Assembly (NCBI GenBank): GCA_014843695.1
Contig: CM026403.1
Coordinates: forward strand, 43,865,516-43,929,515
Length of the DNA: 64,000 bases
Reading direction: 5' to 3'
Source: Archivesica marissinica
Lineage: Eukaryota > Mollusca > Bivalvia > Venerida > Vesicomyidae
Both the position numbers and the translations under genes were made by a program. Below, in pieces: positions 31,905 to 43,157 of the stretch (positions are counted from its first letter, which is position 1; the number at the start of each line of letters is the position of its first letter). The notes under the pieces were generated by a model, which was not told where the DNA came from, did not search any database, and saw only the letters and a program-made list of their open reading frames with translations.

Positions 31905-32873
31905 TTATATATCTTTATTACCTCCACTGACGGGAGAGCTACACAAAAGCACATACAAGTGCAAAACATATAGACATTGAAATGACAAACATAAATGACA
32001 TATATTGTAGTATATACATAAATGAAATAATTACATATTTATCATCAAGAACTATTCAGAGCTATTACATATGTACGTATATTTCACAAGCCGTTCTCCA
32101 ATGCATCTTTGATAACCAGCAAAAAAAAACCTTGACGAAACGAAATACAAGAATTATTTAAGGAATCATGTACGAACAATTGTAATATGTATTGTGAAAA
32201 CAATATTACAGATTGCATGTGAATTAAGTGTATGAAATACAATATATCAACGTTATTATGTACTTAATTACATAATGTTATTATATGCATTCAACAATGT
32301 ATTTACATATGTCCAGATACAGTCATTAGCAGAAACTCAGTTCTAAAGTAGCATTGAATGAAATGCTTTAACACTGGCTAATATTATTCTCTCATTTGCA
32401 TAATCAGAAACACCGTGTTGCTGAAGACCGGACAGTAAGTCATATATCTGTATGACTGGCTCTTGAGTAATGAACTTCAAATATAATGCAATATGTGCAT
32501 ATGACACAATATCTTGCCATAAATATGTCCGAAGTTTTTCGTTACAACAGCAGAAAAGAATTTTATGGACAAGAATATTTTCAACATGCAGACTGCATTT
32601 TTCACATTTCTCACTACGGTTATATGACAATAATTTGCATAACACATATACGGCAGTAACACAGTATCTTTTTGCATTTGGATATTTGCGACTAATTCGC
32701 CAGAGTAGACAAGGGCCCTGATTAGGGAATAAACTGTTACATAACCACGGCGTTAATTCACTCTCTAAATTTATCATACATTTATTGTGTTCATATTGAT
32801 ATACATGTCTTTTGAGAACGGACTTCCACACACATTTGGTAGGGAATGAGGCACTTTCAAAATAGATATTCAC
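31905..32873 (-). pseudogene. 3' end of a non-LTR retrotransposon (RT C terminus and 3' UTR)
   Basis: The ORF at 32343-32873 encodes a C-terminal RT tail. It has ANERIILASVKAFHSMLL at its end and a Cys/His cluster in CEKCSLHVENILVHKILFCC, i.e. C-x2-C...E...H.L..C as in zinc-binding tails of these elements. The YLWQDIVSYAH part and the hydrophobic region after it also fit. The 31905-32342 stretch would be the 3' untranslated region in the same orientation. The RT core is absent, so this is a 5'-truncated copy. No target duplication was identified. Confidence 0.55.
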
Positions 32874-33469
32874 GTAGTCTAATAGGTTGTACTTGTGGAG
32901 AAGGCGGAAAATATCCGGTAAGAAGCCCAGGCATATGGCACAGAAGCAGAGAGCTGTTGAATGCTTCTCTATTTATTATTTTTTCTATTTTATTTTATTT
33001 GTCCTTTCTAATCCTGATCATTTATTTTCATCATGCTAAAATAATATAATTATTACAGTACACTTCGCAACGGTCATTTTGTCAACATCAATCTGGTTTA
33101 TTGGGGAAGGTACTCGCTAATGTTGGTAAAACTTGTTGCCCAACCCATTTGCTTCTAGATTATTATTCTCAGTGTTCAAGTATAAGCATAGCATTAGTGT
33201 TGTATCAGTTGTATCAGTTGGGCTATATATTTACATGTTTATATTTGTAATTGTATTATATATAAACAAGCAATACACTATTATGAAACTAATTTAAGCG
33301 TATATGTTTATGCAATAAACTATTGTTGTTCTTTAAGATACAGTTATGTGGATATTTTCACATGAGTAACTAGCGATAGTTTAGGCACGTACTCGGATAC
33401 ATTTATTGTTGACATTTGACATGTGTATTAGCAAATACACCAACGCCGTTGCTCTGTCTGGCCAACATT
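32874..33469. other. Non-coding flank
   Basis: No convincing ORF. The text near 33085-33165 (TTGGGGAAGG...ACTTGTTGCCCAACCCATTTGC) loosely resembles 34595-34655, suggesting a shared degenerate repeat. Confidence 0.4.
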
Positions 33470-33471
33470 GT

Positions 33472-33558
<87 letters not shown>

Positions 33559-33560
33559 CA

Positions 33561-33612
<52 letters not shown>

Positions 33613-33621
33613 CACACACAC
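33470..33621. repeat. (CGCA)n/(CA)n microsatellite
   Basis: About 36 tetramers of ACGC, interrupted by a (CA) block at 33545-33560 and ending in (CA). All frames on both strands are open, which produces spurious His/Thr/Arg or Cys/Val/Arg ORFs. Confidence 0.96.
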
Positions 33622-33850
33622 CGATATTGAAACACTATGCTACATTAGTGCATCAGATAGCAAGGACATAAGCTGCATTACCTTCTACCGATTTATTATT
33701 TCATCTGTTATCGAGTGCACATGCTACACATACTTTCATCCGATAATTAGGTCATATACTGCAATAGCCATCAGATATTGAGGCCCTATGCTACATTAGT
33801 GACATCCGATATCGATTCCCTATGTTACAATAATTTCTACAGATAGCGGA
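33622..33850. repeat. Degenerate minisatellite of about 45-50 bp
   Basis: The words GATATTGA, CCTATGCTACATTAGTG and CATC(A/C)GATA recur at 33622, 33770 and 33805, with weaker copies between. The array is old and diverged. Confidence 0.6.
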
Positions 33851-33914
33851 GTCCATACATGTTATGCTAATTTGCTATATTAAATGATTTCACTATTTCT
33901 CTGTTTATTTTCAG

Positions 33915-33957
33915 GGAACGCACATTGGATCCAAAAGAGGAACGCAACATTTACTGT
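33915..33957 (+). CDS. Candidate third exon of the Rab-like GTPase
   Basis: A 43-base segment sits between TTTATTTTCAG and GTAAGTG. In the phase left by 14920-14980 it reads G-ERTLDPKEERNIYC. The RTLxPxxxR order resembles the switch II helix of Rab proteins (RTLTPxYYR). If real, the GTPase lacks a normal DTAGQ G3 loop between exons 2 and 3, or a microexon has been missed. It leaves in phase 0, and no convincing next exon with NKxD was found. An acceptor at 34081-34083 opens a frame, but that sequence resembles the MITE repeat at 8767. Confidence 0.33.
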
Positions 33958-34739
33958 GTAAGTGCAAGCACAATTACGCTCTTATCCAAGGACTCATACA
34001 TAGTTATACCTAAATATGTCAATCCTTGATATGCATGCACTTTACTTGCAAATTAAAAATTAACACTCAAATTTTAATTACAGACATTTGTAGCACCGCA
34101 AATCGTCAACAGGCAGCTTGACGTAATAGGTAATCGAATAGAAAATAGAAAATCGGGATTGTTCCCTCCACAGTAACGTGGACCAACAATATAGTCTAAT
34201 ATCAAAAAATCGTAAATATCGGTTTGTTAGCAGGTAGCCCGTCTATTCCAGTTGAGGAGATATGGAAATGGTGAACCAGCCTAAGATTTAGCGTTTAAAT
34301 TCCCGGCCCTCTGACTGTATTGCAGTAACGCAATTCCAAGCGTTCCTGATTCTGAAATGACACCATATTGAATTCAATTTTAACAATATGTTAATGCAAA
34401 TCAATAGTACATATGTCATACATATACAGACACAATACATAGCATGAAACTACAAATGGTTTGGGCCACAAGTTTTATCAACATTAGACAACGGCCCATA
34501 CCAGAAATACACTCATAGCATTAAAATAAATCACAACAAAGGGCTGCTGTTAAGTCAATACGGTGTACATGTATTTAGCTTAGAAATAGCTTATGGGGAG
34601 GGCCATTCAATAATGTTATTAGAACTTGTGGCCCAAGCAATTTGCTATTTATTTATTGGTTATACGTTATTGTGACATACATATATCACCGCTAAACGTC
34701 AACAGACCGCTTAACGTATAACTCGTAAAGTTTCAGCTA
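33958..34739. other. Non-coding sequence with MITE-like fragments
   Basis: 34088-34130 (TGTAGCACCGCAAATCGTCA) and 34686-34725 (CACCGCTAAACGTCAACAGA) are related to the end of the MITE at 8767-9170. 34390-34450 resembles 24480-24550. No ORF of note is present. Confidence 0.5.
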
Positions 34740-36760
34740 CTACTCGAAGGGTCCATTCTTTAGAAATATAACCTACAGTTCAATAAGCATTTTAATGAAG
34801 TTCAGTTTGTCAGTGACCTTGCTGAACAACCATGGTCAAATGTTTGTGAATCCGATATTAATATAGATGATTCTGCTGAATTGTTTATACACATGTTCAG
34901 TTCTGTATTAGACAGACATGCACCCAAATTAAGAAAACGTGTAAAACGAACAAGCCAACCAAACTGGATAAATATGGAAATCCTCGATACAATTAAAGTC
35001 AAGTCAAGTCAAGTCAACGTTTTTATTGGCATAAACATGTACATTTTGTACATCGCCAAGAAGCATGTTTGGCGGTTAGATACACAGTTACAGAAAAGCA
35101 TGATATTGTATAAGGTGTGAGTAAGCATAGCATTAACATTTACGAAATATATTGTTTGTTTAACAATATAGTTGGTATTCAGTGTCTCAAACAGCAACAT
35201 TTTACAAGTAGTAACATTCATTTAGTTAATTAATATCGTTTCTTTTAATTATTGCTAAATAAATATATTTAGCTAAATTGACAAGTTTGCTTTTTGGTGT
35301 TGAATTCATGAGTGTTCTAAACTTATTAATGGTTGACCATGAACAATAATATCTAGGTAAATATATATTTCTTATATCATTATAATAATGACAAACTAAT
35401 AAGAAATGATATTCTGATTCTACTTGATATATATTACATTTTGAGCACACTCTTGAATTTATTTCAATGTTTCGAAATCTTCCTTATTCTATTGCCAATT
35501 TATGGGCTGAACATCGAAATCTAGATAATGCAGTTCGATGTTTAATATTATCAACACAACTTAAATATTTTTCTTGCGTGAATTCAGTCTTAAATATATT
35601 ATAACTTTATATATTTAATTATTAAAACTAGATTTCTTCCATAAGAAAAATGACATTGCTAATTACAAAATGTGGAGACAGAAGGTTAAAACATTTATTT
35701 TCAAGGCCAAACAACAATTTTACGATGACACTATTAACTCCAACAATCATACTCCGAAAGAGCTATGGAATAGTCTTCATGGATTATGTGGTTTTTAATC
35801 CCAAGTTCAGACTAACTATATAAATGACAATGACGGAAATCCTATTACTTGTCCACATGAGATGGCCGATGTGTTCAACTGTTTATAGTACTCATGATAA
35901 TAACACGTCTATCAATAGCTCTGTTATCAGTAATCATGAAAGTTAAAGGTTGTAAAACAACAAATAAATTGCCTATTAAATACATAGTAAAAAGTAGAAT
36001 GTAATTCCTTGTTATATTTATTGTCTCGTATCAAACCATGATTCCTTTCTATACATATGCGCACGGTGCTTTTTAATTCCTACATTTTACACCATCTAGA
36101 CTACTGTTGTGTCATTTGGGGGAAATGCAATGTATATTTAGAAGATATAATTGTTAGATTCCAAAAACGATCTGCAAAACTAATTATTGACAAAGATTTT
36201 TACATTCCTTCTTCCAAACCTTTCTCAACTCTCAATTGGATGACTCCCATAAAGGGTTAGCTTTCAAAAAGCAGTCTTAATGTTTAAAACAATCAATGGC
36301 CTAGCACCTGTCTATCTGCAAGAGTCATTCAGATTTACTTCCGATGTTCGAACTCAAAACGTGCAATCATCCGCCAATCTCCAACTTTACCGTCCTAACT
36401 ACTGAAGATTTTAGAAAATCGTTCTTATAGTCAGGGTCACACTTGTGGAATTCCCTCCCTTATCACATCAAAACAGCACATTCTGTTCCACACTTCAAAG
36501 CTATATATATCAGTTGGTGCAAAGAACAGACCAATAACATAATAAACTGATAATTTACAATTATACATGAATATAAGTATTAGTTCTTGCAGCGTATATC
36601 TTATGTCCTATGAAAGTTGTACTGGTTACTGTTTACATGTTTCATTATACTATTTCATGTTTTAAATGTGTTGATGGCCTCATGGTAGATTGGCTTAATT
36701 GTTCAAATGAGTTCTCTCGTTGAAAAACGTCTTTATTATTATTATAATTATTATTACTTG
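34740..36760 (+). pseudogene. CR1-like LINE, internally deleted and interrupted by a second LINE
   Basis: The first part (to 34997) encodes the endonuclease-RT linker: FIHMFSSVLDRHAPKLRKRV and then QPNWINMEILDTIK. After the insert, 35637 onward continues it with one base lost: KKNDIANYKMWRQKVK, FKAKQQFYDDTI, then PKELWNSLHGL. The RT catalytic core is missing at about 35890-36050. The C-terminal part resumes with LHHLDYCCVIWG and RFQKRSAKLIID (from 36057), MFKTINGLAPVYLQESF and SHLWNSLPYHIKTA. It ends in a 3' UTR with GGCCTCATGGTAGATTGGCT and a (TTA)n tail at 36735-36760. The C-terminal layout and TTA tail suit the CR1/L2 group. Confidence 0.82.
34998..35636 (-). mobile_element. 5'-truncated LINE inserted in the CR1-like element
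   Basis: The insert is flanked by ATTAAA at 34992-34997 and 35631-35636, a 6-bp target duplication. Its 3' end, read on the minus strand, is a (TTGAC)n tail of four units at 35015-34998. The minus-strand ORF at 35226-35450 is an RT C terminus: MCSKCNIYQVESEYHFLLVC, then YLPRYYCSW and INKFRTLMNS, with the C-x2-C...H...C zinc motif. About 0.63 kb of the 3' end is present, as expected for target-primed reverse transcription that stopped early. Confidence 0.88.
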
Positions 36761-37934
36761 TAAGGTTTAAAATGATAGAATACTTATTTCAATTAATGCA
36801 TGCATATGATAGTATTCTTAATTTGTAATACAACTTCAATGTTTACAACATTCATTTTGGCACCAACTCAGCATTCCTGTAACATTCAGCAAACCCAGGT
36901 ATCATTCAGCCGCGTCTGGTTAGACAAATGGATTGGGAAACAAGTTGGGATGACAATGTATATTAATCCCTCTCCCCATATAATTCGAAAGTCTGCATGT
37001 TAGGCAGTATAGTATAGAACGTATGTCTCAATGTTGCCAATATTGATCACGGAGCAATATATCGGTGTGTCATTCATGCGTGAATGCACGGGATTTTCAA
37101 AGCGGGAAGGTATATGGTGGTCAATTCTAGGCCAAGCATCGCAGAGTGAACATCGAAAAGTACCGCAATTCAAATTCGCATGTATGTTTTGATGGAATTA
37201 ATGTTTTTTCATGGGAGACAATTACGCAATGTAAGTTATGGAGAACACATATAGAGGGAATGCCTTTTGTTCCGGTGTACAGTTTTCCAGAGTTGTTTAC
37301 ATACATTTTATGATTTTATATCTCTGGTTTGTACATTGTCCCAATACGAACATATTTGAAATAAAGACTTCAAAATGGACGGGTAGGGAAGTCATAACAT
37401 CAATAGATGTGTATATGTATGCATCATGTGAACGTCTTGCATACTACAACTTGCATGTATCAATACTGTTCTTTATTTACCAGTTCATTTTGTTGTAATA
37501 TTTTCTGTTTTCAATATCTGTTTTCAACAGTTGGTAAGTTTTATAAAGTAAGGAATCTTCTGGTAAGGTTAATAATTTTAACCAGTGTTTTACCATTCAT
37601 AGTTGTCTGGGTATTGACATGGGAAGACAACCAAGTTCTCCTTATAATGCATTTAGGCTTGTTGAGCTCCTTCTGCATAGTATTTATCTGCACAATTTTG
37701 AAAGTATTAATTTAACATCATGTGCATCGTGGTAGCCCCGTTATTATACTCAGTAGTTTAAAATTGGTGCGCCATTCAAATAGGTTTAATTTTCTCGATG
37801 TTGGGAAGTATAATGGAATAAAAGTAATACATAATTTATGTAAGGAAAAAGAGGTGTGCTGAGCTACACGTTTTTGTATTCGATTACAATCTTGTATAAT
37901 TGACCACCTACATAATTAAGCCTTAGGTATATTT
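36761..37934. other. Mostly non-coding; one hydrophobic ORF
   Basis: The + strand frame at 37407-37715 contains a part (from about 37530, just after TTTTCAACAG) with two hydrophobic spans, LVRLIILTSVLPFIVVWVL and LLSSFCIVFICTILKVLI. These would make two membrane helices joined by TWEDNQVLLIMH. The AG before VGKFYKVRN could be an acceptor. The family is not recognised, and a chance AT-rich hydrophobic ORF is equally possible. Confidence 0.3.
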
Positions 37935-38240
37935 TGGTTCAATTCTTCCGAAAGCACCCAATTTGGTTCAGATGTTATATATGTTATACTCTTTCAATAT
38001 TTTATGGGCGCCGAGACTAGGGCCTCTCGGGACCGCCATATTGGCGAAATACAAAATTGCCGCCGCTAGATTAGAGTAAAATGCTGTTGTTGGAACCGAA
38101 TATGATACCACATTTCATGGGTTTTCGAGGTCGGGGAATCCAATTCTGATATTATTTTGATAGTATTAGGTCAATGTCAACCCTGCAAGGATCATTTTTG
38201 TTTCAACATAGTTGAAATTTGGAGCCGGTTCTCGGAATAG
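37935..38240 (+). repeat. Dispersed repeat family Y, copy 1 (possible 5' part of a transposon)
   Basis: It shares ordered blocks with the minus strand of 45430-45780: TTGGTTCA(G)ATTCTTCC, TGTTATACTCTTTC, GGGCGCCG, GCCATA(T/A)TGGCGAAATAC, GGAACCG, the GGGTTTTCGA region and AGGTCAA(T/G)GTCAACCCT. It directly precedes the decayed gene at 38246-39840, so it may be the leader of that element. Confidence 0.65.
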
Positions 38241-38245
38241 TAAAT

Positions 38246-39840
38246 TACAAGTGAAATCCATCTTTTGGGAACCCCAATAGCTATGTAAGATGTGAAGGTG
38301 GGGAGGTTAACCTCCAGAAGGTAGTCACTGATGTCGTCGATGACAACTTAACGCATTGGGCAAAGACCAACGAACACATTCAAATACTTGGTAGACTGGT
38401 TACTACAGCGGCTGATGCACATGCAGCTAAAACCTACTACCACCATCGGTGTTATGTATGCTACAGACGCCGTTCAAAATATGTGTGTATACATCAGTTC
38501 TTGAATCGTAGCCTGGATTCAGACACTACCTCTGTCAGGCTCTCAGAGTTACGTTTGCTGTTTATGAGTTACCTAGACCGTCCATACAGCGATGCAACAT
38601 AACTCCACTGAACCTGATTCAAGGATCACCTTATAGAGCTCTTACCTCAATGGGATGAGTTTTCAAAAGGGATTGAAGGCAGAACAAATATCGCACACGG
38701 TCGATGTTGTTTATGAACTGTGCGTGATTTACAGACAGGAGCTTTTCGATGGATCCTTCCCACTAACTGACTAACTGCCTCACAGCTCCAGGCTACAAGG
38801 AGCTGAGAAGTTTATTCAATGTTGTGCTCGGGGTCACCAACCCTTCATAAGCACGGGAAAATTGGTTGCGATGTACATTTGGACGCCTGGTAGATAATCA
38901 CATGCCACATCTCGCAATTACTCATCTACAACAGTGCCAATGGTACTCACCCCATACTGTAAACGGCAGCAGTAAGGACATACAAGAAGAGGGAAAATCC
39001 TCATCCCTGTACCATGGACTGGAACAACATACATATTTCGTGTTGACATTGTACATGGTATATCAATATCCTACACTCGTGTCATGGAAGTGAAGCGAGG
39101 TGTTGCACGAGCAGTGTGCATCACACATGATGTAGATGATATAGACAGCAAAGCGCAGGCTATTGTCTCACAGGATGAAGGAAATATGGACACTGGAATG
39201 AAGCGGGCTCCTTTCAAACCGGATCCTTTTGACAAATCAACTCAAAAGTTACAAAAGCCACACGCCGGACTCAAACTGATGTATTTGCTTCGAATGACAG
39301 ACTTGACAACTAGACCACCTCTTAATGTGCAATTGAACTGCCGTGGATGTCACACATCTCCAATGTCCTCAATATTTGCCCAGCAACAGATGGTGGTGTC
39401 ATCACCTGGTCATGATACAACTCGTCCCTAACAAGTGACAGTTCTGTGAAGCACCCTGATGTGATTGATATTTACCCACTCTTCACAGACATGACCGCAT
39501 CCACATTTTCAATGAAACATTTAATGCAGCTGGCTATGCAGTGCATCCATTTCCCCAACCCGGTCCAGATAAGCATACAAATCAACCATTATATGCTCTC
39601 ATCCAATGGCAATTCCAAGACACGTTGGTAGAAGTCAAGCTGGTGGTTGTGATCTATGCATTGCACATTGAGGACAAAATGCATCTTATGATAGGCAATT
39701 TGCTGGGTGACTCCTGGTTGGTCGCAGTAATTTCTCCGTCAGAGATTCTGACAGCTGGTCGTGCACAATGTGGACTCATTGGGCATCACATCGAGCTCAC
39801 TATGTACAGCCATCGGGCTACCCGTCATATATCTGTATCA
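38246..39840 (+). pseudogene. Decayed transposon-associated gene, family unnamed
   Basis: Open segments in shifting frames read as one degraded protein: VNLQKVVTDVVDDNLTHWAK, then HAAKTYYHHRCYVCYRRRSK, then PHLAITHLQQCQWYSPHTV. Next come MEVKRGVARAVCITHDVDDI, IYPLFTDMTASTFSMKH, then VVIYALHIEDKMHLMIGNLL and LTAGRAQCGLIGHHIELTMY. I remember proteins with this order (F-x-I-E-D-K-M-H...G-x-L-L-x-D-S...L-T-A-G-R-A-Q...H-H-I) as multicopy uncharacterised proteins in marine invertebrates. That memory is not a database hit. At least five frame changes make it a pseudogene. Its 3' end grades into the 49-bp satellite, whose unit resembles its last 50 bases. Confidence 0.6.
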
Positions 39841-41641
39841 GGTCGAGTACACGGTACGTCCAACAGGTTCTCGTCATATATATGTATCTTTTCAAGTACA
39901 AGGTACACCCATCAGGTTTCCCTCATATATCTGTACCTGCTCAAGTAGAAGGTACGCCCTTGGGTTTCCCTCATATATATGTACCTGCTCAAGTACAAGG
40001 TACACCCATCAGGTTTCCCTCATATATCTGTACCTGCTCAAGTACAATGTACACCCATCAGGTTTCCCTCATATCTATGTACCTGCTCAAGTACAAGGTA
40101 CACCCATCAGGGTACCCTTATATATCTGTACCTGTTCAAGTACAAGGTACACCCATCAGGTTTCCCTCATATATATGTACCTGCTCAAGTACAAGGTACA
40201 CCCATCAGGGTACCCTCATATATATGTACCTGCTCAAGTACAAGGTACACCCATCAGGGTACCCTTATATATCTGTACCTGTTCAAGTACAAGGTATACC
40301 CATCAGGTTTCCCTCATATATCTGTACCTGTTCAAGTACAAGGTACACCCATCAGGTTTCCCTCATATATCTGTACCTGCTCAAGTACAAGGTACACCCA
40401 TCAGGGTACCCTTATATATCTGTACCTGCTCAAGTACAAGGTACACCCATCAGGGTACCCTCATATATCTGTACCTGCTCAAGTACAAGGTACACCCATC
40501 AGGTTTCCCTCATATCTCTGTACCTGCTGATGTACAAGGTACGCCCATCAGGGTACCCTCATATATCTGTACCTGCTCAAGTACAAGGTACACCCATCAG
40601 GGTACCCTCATATATCTGTACCTGCTCAAGTACAAGGTACACCCATCAGGGTACCTTCATATATATGTACATGCTCAAGTACAAGGTACACCCTTCAGGT
40701 TTCCCTCATATATCTGTACCTGCTGATGTACAAGGTACGCCCTCAGGTTTCCCTCATATATATGTACATGCTCAAGTACAAGGTACACCCATCAGGTTTC
40801 CCTCATATTTATGTACCTGTTCAAGTACAAGGTACGCCCATCAGGGTACCCTCATGTATCTGTACCTGCTCAAGTACAAGGTACACCCATCAGGGTACCT
40901 TCATATATATGTACATGCTCAAGTACAAGGTACACCCTTCAGGTTTCCCTCATATATCTGTACCTGCTGATGTACAAGGTACGCCCTCAGGTTTCCCTCA
41001 TATATATGTACATGCTCAAGTACAAGGTACACCCATCAGGTTTCCCTCATATTTATGTACCTGTTCAAGTACAAGGTACGCCCATCAGGGTACCCTCATG
41101 TATCTGTACCTGCTCAAGTACAAGGTACACCCATCAGGGTACCTTCATATATATGTACATGCTCAAGTACAAGGTACACCCTTCAGGTTTCCCTCATATA
41201 TCTGTACCTGCTGATGTACAAGGTACGCCCTCATGTTTCCCTCATATCTCTGTACCTGTTCAAGTACAAGGTACGCCCATCAGGTTTCACTCATATATCT
41301 GTACCTGTTCAAGTACAAGGTTCGCCCTCAGGTTTCCCTCATATATATGTACATGCTCAAGTACAAGGTACGCCCATCATGTTTCCATCATATATATGTA
41401 CATGCTCAAGTACAAGGTACGCCCATCAGGTTTCCCTCATATATATGTACATGCTCAAGTACAAGGTACGCCCATCATGTTTCCATCATATATATGTACA
41501 TGTTCAAGAACAAGGTACGCCCATCAGGTTTCCCTTATATATATGTCCATACTCAATTACAATGTTCGGCCTTCAGGTTTCCCGCATATCTATGTACATG
41601 CTCAAGTACAAGGTACGCCCATCAGGTTTCCCTCATATATA
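39800..41641 (+). repeat. 49-bp satellite, left block
   Basis: The unit is GGTACACCCATCAGGTTTCC plus CTCATATATCTGTACCTGCT plus CAAGTACAA, about 37 copies. One or two early units (39800-39900) are diverged and merge with the pseudogene. As 49 is not a multiple of three, a frame visits all three phases in turn. The unit has no stop in any + strand phase, giving artefactual ORFs of 300-400 codons. A higher-order repeat of five units (244 bp) is visible: 40811-41054 recurs at 41055 onward. Confidence 0.95.
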
Positions 41642-41643
41642 TA

Positions 41644-43155
41644 CCGAGTCAAAAAAGAAACGATACCTGGTGTTTATGTGTCTATAATTTCAACAGTTAT
41701 TAAGAAAATTCTTTGAAAATTCATAAGATGATAGTCCAACATGTTTGAAAGAGGATCACATAAAGCATAATGAGCCTCCGAAACTGTCTGCTGCGTGATG
41801 ACGTAATTCGTCGGACAGGGGTCTAATGGAGTTTTCCCACAGACGTCAATACCGAGTATGGGCACCATTTGCGTCTCTCACTGCAATGCACCGCCGTCGC
41901 ATCGAACGGAAGAGTGTCTGAATCTCTTGCTGGTCAATATTTGTCCACTCCTGAAGCAAAACATCCCTCAGTTGGTTTAACGTTACCGGCTGACGTCGTC
42001 TGACGCGGCGGTCTAACGTATCCCACACATGTTCTATGGGTGACAAGTCTGGTGACAAAGCAGGCCACGGCAGGGTTTCAATATTGTTCTGCTCCAATAA
42101 TGTGGTGGAAATCCGAGCAGTATGACACCTGGCGTTGTCCTGTTGGAACAGTGTGACGTTTCTGTTGGCGTTAAAGAACAGCACAACAACTGGCGCAAGG
42201 ATCTCATCACAGTACCGCTGTGCGTTTAGGTTCCCGTCCACCACTAACAGTTCAGTGCGACTGCCGAAGGTAATACCGCCCCACGCCATAACGCTTCCGC
42301 CCCCGAACAGATCGACCTGACGTACACATGCGTCGGCGTAACGTTCACCGCGTCTGCGATATACCCGCTCTCTGCCATCCGTTCGACGCAAACAGAACCG
42401 CGATTCATCGCTAAACACCACCGAATTCCACTGTAACCGAGTCCAGCGAGCACGTTCCGTCGTCCATTCCCGCCGTACGTCACGGTGACGTCGTGTCAGG
42501 ATGGGTCCAACGTATGGCCGATAGGCACGAATGCCACGTTCACCGAGCCGGTTCCTGACTGTTTTTGCACTGATGCGATTGTTGGTCATCCCAGGAGTAA
42601 CGGCAGCTGTGTGCGTAGCAGGTAGGAACCGGTCACGTAAATGTGACGTCTGAATGTGACGGTCCTGTTCACGCGTCGTCACACGTGGTCGACCAGATCT
42701 TGAACGGTCGTCCACCGATCCATGTGTTCGAAAACATCGAAGTAGACGTGTTATCGTGATCCGCGTAACCCCGAGTCGATTTGCGACGTCACGCTGACGT
42801 AAACCGCCGTCAATCATGCCAATGGCACGCATTCTCTGATTGCGGTTTAGCCTAGGCATTTTGTTAGAGGTAACAATGGGTATGTAAGGTGTTTTTCCTC
42901 GATGATAATGCAATACCAGTACAATAAACCGGTTTTCCGATTTGTACATGTGTAGGAAGTTGTCTTTGTTGAGGAGCACGTGCAAATCGGAAATTCGGCG
43001 TTCCAGGATTATCGGGTGTTTATTTACATGTGTTTATGGTTGGCTGACGTTGCAATAGGATACCCGGTACTGATACATAATAATATATTAAACCTTTCTA
43101 TGGTTTTATCCGTTTTACGTCATTTTTAGTTTGGTATCGTTTCTTTTTTGACTCA
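41644..43155 (-). mobile_element. Tc1/mariner transposon, structurally complete
   Basis: The 1512-bp element is bounded by TA dinucleotides (41642-41643 and 43156-43157) and 24-bp inverted repeats. These differ at one position (CCGAGTC against CTGAGTC, then AAAAAAGAAACGATACC). Joining the flanks at one TA restores a normal satellite unit (CATATATATCTCCATGCTC), so the array was the target. The transposase ORF is intact. Little divergence between the ends suggests a young insertion. Confidence 0.95.
41846..42859 (-). CDS. Tc1/mariner transposase, DD34E, apparently intact
   Basis: From the Met of MPRLNRNQRMRA the protein has 337 residues, the usual Tc1 length. An in-frame upstream extension to 42985 would add 42 residues that look non-coding, so the later start is preferred. 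An N-terminal paired-like helix-turn-helix covers MIDGGLRQRDVANRLGV and TRITITRLL. A GRPR-type hook (SGRPRVTT) is followed by the second DNA-binding half. Numbering from the 42985 Met, the catalytic residues are D193 (FSDESRF), D283 (FQQDNARCH) and E318 (SPIEHVWD), with 34 residues between the last two. Family knowledge: it cuts and pastes the element at TA sites in the nucleus, binding the inverted repeats. No stop or frameshift is present, so activity is possible but unproven. Confidence 0.93.
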   Translation of the reverse strand: MPRLNRNQRMRAIGMIDGGLRQRDVANRLGVTRITITRLLRCFRTHGSVDDRSRSGRPRVTTREQDRHIQTSHLRDRFLPATHTAAVTPGMTNNRISAKTVRNRLGERGIRAYRPYVGPILTRRHRDVRREWTTERARWTRLQWNSVVFSDESRFCLRRTDGRERVYRRRGERYADACVRQVDLFGGGSVMAWGGITFGSRTELLVVDGNLNAQRYCDEILAPVVVLFFNANRNVTLFQQDNARCHTARISTTLLEQNNIETLPWPALSPDLSPIEHVWDTLDRRVRRRQPVTLNQLRDVLLQEWTNIDQQEIQTLFRSMRRRCIAVRDANGAHTRY

Positions 43156-43157
43156 GT

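Noticed and set aside
33381..33781. ORFs of Arg-Thr-His-Ala or Val-Arg-Ala-Cys repeats
   Set aside because: Direct products of the (CGCA)n microsatellite, open in all frames.
34084..34129. Fourth exon of the Rab-like GTPase (acceptor ATTACAG, donor GGTAATC)
   Set aside because: The frame is open and phase compatible, but the sequence closely resembles the repeated end of the MITE at 8767-9170, so it is more likely repeat-derived.
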